Part shown: one piece after another, positions 32,433 to 38,073 of the stretch | Position numbering within the stretch: position 1 is the first letter of the stretch | Layout: each line of letters begins with the position of its first letter | From: Deltaproteobacteria bacterium | Lineage (GTDB): Bacteria; Desulfobacterota; Dissulfuribacteria; Dissulfuribacterales; QOAL01 | Direction of reading: 5' to 3' | Length of the DNA: 38,073 nucleotides | Assembly: GCA_026991135.1 (NCBI GenBank) | Contig: JALXCD010000149.1 | Span: 1-38,073, forward strand | Program-made: the position numbers and the translations under genes | Notes under the pieces: generated by a model | The model's input: only the letters and a program-made list of their open reading frames with translations | What the model was told of the DNA's origin: nothing | Databases searched by the model: none

Positions 32433-33746
32433 TTGGCTACGCAACTAGAATATGCAAATAGGGGGACACTCACCCCTGAAATGGAACATATCTGTAAGGA
32501 AGAAGGTATTTCGGAAGACCTGCTACTTGAAAGGGTCCGCCAGGGCCAAATAGTAATTTTGAAGGGAAGATTTAATGATAAAAGGATTGTTGGCATTGGA
32601 AAGGGCCTGAGAACAAAGGTAAATGCCTCCATTGGCACATCCACAGATGTCTGCGACCTTGAACATGAAAAGAGAAAGGCGAAGATTGCAGAGGAAAATG
32701 GCGCTGACACCCTTATGGAACTATCTGCTGCAGGGGACTTGGATGAGATTAGAAGGGAAATTTTAAAGGTTGTTTCCCTTCCTGTTGGAAATGTTCCGCT
32801 CTACCAGGCCTTTTGTGAAACTATTCAAAAATACAAAGACCCAACAAAGCTTGACCCTGAAATGCTCTTTGAACTCATTGAAAAACAGTGTGAAGATGGC
32901 ATAGCCTTTATGGCCATCCACTGCGGCATCAATCTCTTCACCATTGAACGCATGAAAAAACAGGGCTATCGCTATGGAGGCCTTTGCTCAAAGGGCGGGA
33001 CATTGATGATTCAGTGGATGATGAAAAACCAGAAGGAAAACCCTCTCTACGAGCATTTTGACAGGGTATGCAATATCCTTAAAAAATATGATACAGTTCT
33101 AAGCCTTGGAAATGGAATCAGGGCAGGTGCCATTCATGACTCTCTTGACAGGGCCCAGATGGCAGAACTTATTCTCAACTGTGAGCTTTGTGAAATAGCA
33201 AGGGATCTTGGATGCCAAGCAATGGTAGAGGGCCCTGGCCATGTTCCCCTTGATGAAATTGAGGCAAATATCATCCTCCAAAAAAAGATGTCAAATTATG
33301 CCCCCTACTATATGCTTGGACCGCTACCCACTGATATTGGGGCTGGCTGGGACCATGTTACCGCAGCCATTGGGGCAGCTCAGTCATCAATGTATGGAGC
33401 GGACCTGATCTGTTATATTACTCCTTCTGAACACCTTGCCCTTCCTGATGAAAAGGATGTTGAAATAGGAGTAAAAGTTGCGCGCCTAGCAGCCCATGTG
33501 GGAGATGTAGTTAAATTAAAGGGAAAGGCTGATGCCCCTGACAAGCAAATCAGCAAGGATAGAAGGGATTTTAAATGGAATGAGCAGTTTAAGAACATGC
33601 TCTTTCCGGATGATGCCAAAAAGATATTGGAATCCAGAAAATCTCTCTCACACAAGGGATGCTCCATGTGTGGTGAACTCTGCGCCCTTAAAAATGCAGA
33701 GGTTACCCTTAACCAGTATCTAAGGGGAGATAAAATTAACGATTAA
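32433..33746 (+). CDS. thiC: ThiC-family radical SAM enzyme (HMP-P synthase ThiC, or 5-hydroxybenzimidazole synthase BzaF)
   Basis: A 437-aa protein starting at TTG with AAAGGAG 6 nt upstream. The C-terminal cluster motif of this non-classical radical SAM family is C410-x2-C413-x3-C417 (CSMCGELC), spaced x3 where E. coli ThiC has x4. Core motifs are VNASIGTSTD (63-72), GADTLMELSAAGDLDEIRRE, LPVGNVPLYQAFC (116-128), AIHCGINLFTIERM, CSKGGT, LSLGNGIRAGAIHD, VEGPGHVPLDEIEANI and YITPSEHLALP. ThiC turns aminoimidazole ribotide into HMP-P for thiamin; BzaF turns the same substrate into 5-hydroxybenzimidazole for the B12 lower ligand. From memory of both groups, GNVPLYQAF and SLGNGIRAGA resemble BzaF more than ThiC (GTVPIYQA, SLGDGLRPG). 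The thiD neighbour argues for ThiC. Family is certain, subfamily is not. Confidence 0.75.
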   Translation: MATQLEYANRGTLTPEMEHICKEEGISEDLLLERVRQGQIVILKGRFNDKRIVGIGKGLRTKVNASIGTSTDVCDLEHEKRKAKIAEENGADTLMELSAAGDLDEIRREILKVVSLPVGNVPLYQAFCETIQKYKDPTKLDPEMLFELIEKQCEDGIAFMAIHCGINLFTIERMKKQGYRYGGLCSKGGTLMIQWMMKNQKENPLYEHFDRVCNILKKYDTVLSLGNGIRAGAIHDSLDRAQMAELILNCELCEIARDLGCQAMVEGPGHVPLDEIEANIILQKKMSNYAPYYMLGPLPTDIGAGWDHVTAAIGAAQSSMYGADLICYITPSEHLALPDEKDVEIGVKVARLAAHVGDVVKLKGKADAPDKQISKDRRDFKWNEQFKNMLFPDDAKKILESRKSLSHKGCSMCGELCALKNAEVTLNQYLRGDKIND

Positions 33747-33758
33747 AGGGCCTGATCT

Positions 33759-35015
33759 ATGAGAAATACACTTACAATGATCCTAGCAGGTGGAGTTGGT
33801 TCAAGGCTCAATATCCTTGTGAAACACAGGGCCAAACCTGCAGTTCCCTTTGGAGGGATTTACAGGATCATTGACTTTGCCCTTTCAAATGTCATGAATT
33901 CCGATCTTACAAGGGTCGGAGTCCTTACTCAATATAAGCCCCTTTCCCTTATGAGCCACATTGGAGATGGGGCAGCCTGGGATCTTTCTGGAAGAACCAG
34001 ACAGGTTAAAATACTTCCACCAAGGACAGGGGAGGAGGACTCCGACTGGTATAAAGGCACGGCAGATGCTGTAAGACAAAACCTTGACTTCATTGAATCC
34101 CGGCCATCCCAGGAAGTCCTTATACTTTCTGGTGACCATGTCTATTATATGGATTATAAGGACATGGTTAAATTTCACAGGCGCATTAATGCAAAGGTAA
34201 CTGTTGCTATGATGACCGTCCCCTGGGAACAAACACACCAGTTTGGGATTGGAATCCTAGATGACAATGGAAGGATAATAGACTGGGAAGAAAAGCCTAA
34301 AAAGGCCAAGTCAAACTTGGCCTCAATGGGCATATATGTCTTTGATACTGAATATCTCATCCATTCCTTAAAGACAACCACAGAGACAGACTTTGGCCAT
34401 CACATATTGCCAAAGGCCATGAAGGATGGTGAGCTCTTTGGATATATCTTTAAGGGATACTGGCGGGACGTTGGCACCATTCAATCCTATTGGGACGCCC
34501 ATATGGATCTCCTTAACCCATCAAGCGGACTTTCTCCTGCAACCTGGGGGATTGTAACTAATCTTGAGGCCGAGGGAATGCCCTGTGACTGGCCTCCAGC
34601 CCAGATAAGTCCAAAGGCCATAATAAAAAATAGCGCCATTTCAGCCGGGTGTGTCATAAGGGGTGAAGTGATAAACTCTGTAGTTTCTCCAGGGGTGATT
34701 ATAGAAGAAGGTGCAAAGGTGATGGACTCAATAATAATGCATGAAACCTTTATTTCTAAAGGGGTAAAGATAAAAAAGGTAATATGCGACAAGAACTGTC
34801 ATTTTGGAAATGGAGCAGTTGTCGGTAACCCTGACGCCAAAGATGCCAACAGTGACTTTCCAACCCATCTTAATACAGGTATTACCCTCATAGGCAAATG
34901 GTCAAGGGTACCCGATGGTGCAAGAGTTGGGGGAAATTGCATAATTTACCCAAAGGTTGACACTTCCAATTGGCCTCATCAACACTTACCTGACGGAACT
35001 ACCTTAAAAATATAA
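33759..35015 (+). CDS. glgC: Glucose-1-phosphate adenylyltransferase
   Basis: A 418-aa ADP-glucose pyrophosphorylase making ADP-glucose from ATP and glucose 1-phosphate for glycogen. The N-terminal nucleotidyltransferase domain has MILAGGVGSRLN and RAKPAVPFGGIYRIIDFAL, DWYKGTADAVRQNL and LSGDHVYYMDY; SNLASMGIYVFDTEYL follows; the C-terminal part is a left-handed beta-helix (hexapeptide-like ISPKAIIKNSAISAGCVIRG). Pyrophosphorylase motifs are intact, and the allosteric Arg/Lys region appears conserved. It starts 12 bp after the ThiC-family gene, with glyQ 18 bp later, although no functional link is obvious. No other glycogen gene is in the window. Confidence 0.95.
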   Translation: MRNTLTMILAGGVGSRLNILVKHRAKPAVPFGGIYRIIDFALSNVMNSDLTRVGVLTQYKPLSLMSHIGDGAAWDLSGRTRQVKILPPRTGEEDSDWYKGTADAVRQNLDFIESRPSQEVLILSGDHVYYMDYKDMVKFHRRINAKVTVAMMTVPWEQTHQFGIGILDDNGRIIDWEEKPKKAKSNLASMGIYVFDTEYLIHSLKTTTETDFGHHILPKAMKDGELFGYIFKGYWRDVGTIQSYWDAHMDLLNPSSGLSPATWGIVTNLEAEGMPCDWPPAQISPKAIIKNSAISAGCVIRGEVINSVVSPGVIIEEGAKVMDSIIMHETFISKGVKIKKVICDKNCHFGNGAVVGNPDAKDANSDFPTHLNTGITLIGKWSRVPDGARVGGNCIIYPKVDTSNWPHQHLPDGTTLKI

Positions 35016-35033
35016 AAGGCAAGAGGAAAAACA

Positions 35034-35900
35034 ATGAATTTTCAAGATCTAATCTTGACGCTGGATAACTATTGGAAAAAAAGAGGGTGTCTTTTGCTTC
35101 AACCCTATGATATGGAGGTTGGAGCAGGCACATTTCACCCGGCAACCTTTTTAAAATCCCTCGGACCTGAAGACTGGAGGGTGGCATATGTCCAGCCATC
35201 AAGACGGCCTACAGACGGACGCTATGGAGAGAACCCAAACAGGCTACAGCACTATTACCAGTATCAAGTCATATTGAAACCAAGCCCTGACGATGTCCAA
35301 GACCTTTATCTCAAAAGCCTTGAGGCCTTTGGCCTTGACCTTTCAGAGCATGACATAAGATTTGTGGAAGACGACTGGGAAAGCCCAACCCTTGGCGCCT
35401 GGGGACTTGGTTGGGAGGTCTGGTTGGATGGCATGGAAATAACACAGTTCACCTATTTCCAGCAGGTTGGAGGAATTGATGTTTTCCCCATCTCAGTTGA
35501 AATTACCTATGGTCTAGAACGCATTGCCATGTATCTTCAGGAAATTGATAATGTCTATGACCTTAAATGGAATGACACAACCACCTACGGGGATGTCCAT
35601 CTAAAGGATGAGATAGAGTTTTCACATTACAATTTTGAGGCGGCAGGGGTAGAAATTCTTAAGGAACTTTTTGAAAAATACGAATCAGAGGCCCACAAGC
35701 TTGTTGACATTGGACTCGTAAGACCTGCCTATGACCAGTGTCTTAAGTGCTCCCACACCTTTAACCTCCTTGAAGCAAGAGGGGCAATAAGCGTTTCAGA
35801 AAGGACCGCCTATATTGCCCGGGTCAGAAAGATAGCAAGGGCCGTAGCAAAGGCCTACACTGAACAACTGGTTGGTAAGGAGGGCAAAATTGAAGGATAA
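35034..35900 (+). CDS. glyQ: Glycyl-tRNA synthetase alpha subunit
   Basis: A 288-aa catalytic alpha subunit of the bacterial (alpha-beta)2 glycyl-tRNA synthetase. Typical sequences: [20 protein letters not shown] at the start, [60 protein letters not shown] and [12 protein letters not shown]. It activates glycine and charges tRNA-Gly together with the beta subunit, whose start codon lies inside the last codons of glyQ (11-bp overlap). Length matches the family. Confidence 0.98.
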   Translation: MNFQDLILTLDNYWKKRGCLLLQPYDMEVGAGTFHPATFLKSLGPEDWRVAYVQPSRRPTDGRYGENPNRLQHYYQYQVILKPSPDDVQDLYLKSLEAFGLDLSEHDIRFVEDDWESPTLGAWGLGWEVWLDGMEITQFTYFQQVGGIDVFPISVEITYGLERIAMYLQEIDNVYDLKWNDTTTYGDVHLKDEIEFSHYNFEAAGVEILKELFEKYESEAHKLVDIGLVRPAYDQCLKCSHTFNLLEARGAISVSERTAYIARVRKIARAVAKAYTEQLVGKEGKIEG

Positions 35901-38016
35901 AACGGATTTTTTATTGGAAATTGGAACCGAAGAAATACCGGCAGGTTATATACTAAAGGCACTTGAAGGACTAAAGGACGGTCTCAAGGACCTTTTTGAA
36001 AGATATAGTCTTTTTCACGGGAAAATCCGCACTCTGGGAACGCCAAGAAGGCTCGTTGTCCACTGTTCGGATATTTCATTGAGACAAGAGGACGAGGAAA
36101 AAGAAATAACAGGTCCGCCCAAAGCTGTTGCCTTTAATGAAGATGGAAGCCCCACCAAGGCAGCAGAAGGTTTTGCCAAAAAAAATAAGGTATCTATAAA
36201 TGAAATCACATTTAAGTCCACTTCAAGGGGTGAATACTGTGTCATAAAAAAGGTAATCAAGGGAAGGCATACAAAGGAAATACTGTCTGAAAAGCTTCCT
36301 GAGATAATCTCAAGGCTTCCATTTCCAAAAACAATGCGCTGGGGTTCTGAAGAAGTAACGTTGGCTAGGCCTGTCCGCTGGCTCCTTGCCATTTTGGGAA
36401 ATGATGTTGTCCCCTTCTCCTTTGGTAGTGTTAATAGTGGAAAAATTACTTTTGGTCATAGATTCATGTCAAATGCCCCTGTTGAACTGGAGTCAGCCTC
36501 TCTTGATCTTTATAAGAGCAAATTAAAGGATGCATACTGCATTGTTGACATCAGGGCCAGGAAACAGAAGGTAATAGAAGAAGCAGAGATGGCAGCAAAT
36601 GAAGTTTCAGGAAAGGTCTTAGATGATAAAGAACTTATTGAATTAAATACCTTTTTAACCGAGTATCCAAGTGCAATATGCGGTTCGTTTTCACAGGATT
36701 TTTTGTCCCTGCCTTCTCCGGTCCTGATTACCTGCATGAAAGAGCATCAAAAGTACTTTGCAGTTGTGGATGAGGCTAAAAATCTCCTACCGAATTTTAT
36801 TGCCATTAATAATACATCTTCTCCCAGACCAGAGCTTGTTAGAAAGGGACACGAAAGGGTCCTTGGTGCAAGACTTGCCGATGCAGACTTTTTCTTTAAG
36901 GAAGACACAAAAAAGGACCTCGAAGAGTTCGTCCAAGAACTTTCAGGTATGGTGTTTCATAAAGGTCTTGGTACCCTTTTGGACAAGACCAAGCGCCTTC
37001 AATCCCTTTCAGAATACCTTTCAGGCTGTCTCCTTTTCAAAGACTTAAAGACAGTAAAAAGGGCAGCCTATCTATGTAAGGCAGACCTTTGCACAGAAAT
37101 GGTTGGAGAATTTCCAACCTTACAGGGAATAATGGGCAAGGAATACGCTCTTATTTCCGGAGAGCCTCGGGAAGTTGCCACTGCCATTTATGAGCACTAC
37201 CTTCCGGTAAGAGCAGGGGATAAACTTCCAGAAACCATTCCAGGAATAATTTTGTCCCTGTCAGATAAAATCGATAACATCGTCTCTGCCTTTGCAATAG
37301 GACTTAAGCCATCAGGCACCCAGGACCCCTTTGCTTTACGAAGACAGGCCATAGGAATCATCAATATTCTGATAGAGCGGCAAATTCATCTATCCCTTAA
37401 GAACCTGATACAGGAAAATTTAAACCTTTTGGCACCATTTCTCTCAGAAATCCCCAAAGAGATAATTAATGACCTTTTGTCCTTTTTTAAGGCCCGTTTT
37501 AAGAACGAGCTTATTTCAAGGGGCCATGAATATGACTCCATTGATGCCGCAATGGCTGCAAGCTTTGATTCCATCTACGATTGTTATCAAAGGGTTCTAG
37601 CACTAAGCAGCGTACGAAAACAACCAGAGTTTGAACCCATTAGTATAGCCTTTAAAAGGGTAATGAATATATTAAAGGAATTTAAAGGCGGAGAGGTAAA
37701 ACCTGAACTTTTTGATATGAGCGAAGAAGGTGAGCTTTATTTTGCCTTCTTACAGGTTAAAGAACAAATTTCCCCTCTTCTATCCACTTCTGACCCGACT
37801 AAATGCCCTGATGCAGCAAATTATGCCAGCGCCCTTCATATTTTATTATCCCTCAAACCCAAAATCGATGCCTTCTTTGACAATGTAATGGTTATGGTGG
37901 AAGATAAATCCATCAGGGATAACAGACTTGCCCTTTTGTGGATGATAGCCCGACTCTTTTTAAAGATAGGAAACCTTTCCTATATTGTTACCGAAAAAAG
38001 TGACAATGGACCTTAA
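35890..38016 (+). CDS. glyS: Glycyl-tRNA synthetase beta subunit
   Basis: A 708-aa beta subunit. I set the start at TTG 35890 because AAGGAGG lies 6 nt upstream and the following [15 protein letters not shown] is the family N-terminus; an earlier in-frame TTG (35872) would place this site inside the gene. The conserved middle contains [48 protein letters not shown] and [10 protein letters not shown]; the C-terminal part has [20 protein letters not shown] and [11 protein letters not shown], belonging to the HD-like and anticodon/ALR-binding regions. It recognises tRNA-Gly. Coupled to glyQ by overlap and overlapped by the next gene. Confidence 0.97.
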   Translation: MKDKTDFLLEIGTEEIPAGYILKALEGLKDGLKDLFERYSLFHGKIRTLGTPRRLVVHCSDISLRQEDEEKEITGPPKAVAFNEDGSPTKAAEGFAKKNKVSINEITFKSTSRGEYCVIKKVIKGRHTKEILSEKLPEIISRLPFPKTMRWGSEEVTLARPVRWLLAILGNDVVPFSFGSVNSGKITFGHRFMSNAPVELESASLDLYKSKLKDAYCIVDIRARKQKVIEEAEMAANEVSGKVLDDKELIELNTFLTEYPSAICGSFSQDFLSLPSPVLITCMKEHQKYFAVVDEAKNLLPNFIAINNTSSPRPELVRKGHERVLGARLADADFFFKEDTKKDLEEFVQELSGMVFHKGLGTLLDKTKRLQSLSEYLSGCLLFKDLKTVKRAAYLCKADLCTEMVGEFPTLQGIMGKEYALISGEPREVATAIYEHYLPVRAGDKLPETIPGIILSLSDKIDNIVSAFAIGLKPSGTQDPFALRRQAIGIINILIERQIHLSLKNLIQENLNLLAPFLSEIPKEIINDLLSFFKARFKNELISRGHEYDSIDAAMAASFDSIYDCYQRVLALSSVRKQPEFEPISIAFKRVMNILKEFKGGEVKPELFDMSEEGELYFAFLQVKEQISPLLSTSDPTKCPDAANYASALHILLSLKPKIDAFFDNVMVMVEDKSIRDNRLALLWMIARLFLKIGNLSYIVTEKSDNGP

Positions 38017-38073
38017 TAAACGTATCCCAGAACCAGAGCTAATGGATGATCTTGAACAGGCCAGGGCCTATAG
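38006..38073 (+). CDS. Probable SAM-dependent methyltransferase, partial (5' end only)
   Basis: ATG at 38006 overlaps the glyS stop by 11 bp. The 22 visible residues include [20 protein letters not shown], which resembles the N-terminus of a family of class I methyltransferases (RIPEPELMDDPEQAxAYA). The rest is beyond the window. The ribosome site is weak, fitting coupling with glyS. Confidence 0.55.
   Translation, partial: MDLNKRIPEPELMDDLEQARAY

Noticed and set aside
1-38073. CRISPR arrays, insertion sequences, phage genes or defence islands
   Set aside because: No spaced direct repeats, transposase, integrase or cas motifs were seen on either strand.

Overview
The window looks like a chromosomal stretch of an anaerobic Gram-negative bacterium of the Desulfobacterota (former Deltaproteobacteria) type. 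Reasons: low GC (roughly 40% by eye), outer-membrane proteins (FadL, a TonB-dependent receptor, a DUF748/AsmA-like giant), an NtrC-type sigma54 activator, a manganese-type pyrophosphatase, GatCA transamidation genes, a tetrameric glycyl-tRNA synthetase (glyQS), and EF-P with an EpmA-type ligase. Lineage is inferred from gene content and protein style; no marker phylogeny was possible. Non-ATG starts (TTG, GTG) are frequent and were chosen where a Shine-Dalgarno sequence or an upstream stop fixes them.

Left part (1-11 kb, minus strand): a dense run transcribed right to left. An Rrf2 regulator (plus strand, 11259) faces fadL-fadD (fatty-acid porin and acyl-CoA ligase, overlapping), then a compact UvrD-like helicase, gatC-gatA, a stand-alone DUF3391-like protein, an HDOD protein, a degenerate-receiver GGDDF protein, a radical SAM protein, and a LamG-VanZ fusion cut by the window edge.

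Middle (11.7-23.1 kb): 11.7-12.46 kb is a gene-poor scar holding a decayed DUF4258/DUF2283 pair beside tRNA-His(GTG). Next is a 1048-aa DUF748 envelope protein, divergent from fusA-efp-epmA (translation elongation, EF-P and its beta-lysylation ligase). Behind a good sigma54 -24/-12 match lies a two-gene envelope operon: a lipoprotein and a secreted protein joining BACON-like beta-domains to a retropepsin-type aspartic protease. It ends in a strong terminator.

Right part (23.2-38.1 kb): a tightly overlapping operon of TrmJ-like methyltransferase, periplasmic binding protein, histidine kinase, NtrC-family regulator and TonB-dependent receptor, probably an uptake/sensing system with no ABC permease or ATPase. 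Then come a TPR protein and ppaC (minus), thiD (minus) facing a ThiC-family gene that may be the B12-ligand enzyme BzaF, glgC, glyQ, glyS and the first codons of a probable methyltransferase.

Strongest points for follow-up: the binding protein/kinase/regulator/receptor operon, the BACON-like/retropepsin protein with its sigma54-like promoter, the ThiC-versus-BzaF question, and the decayed DUF4258/DUF2283 pair next to tRNA-His.
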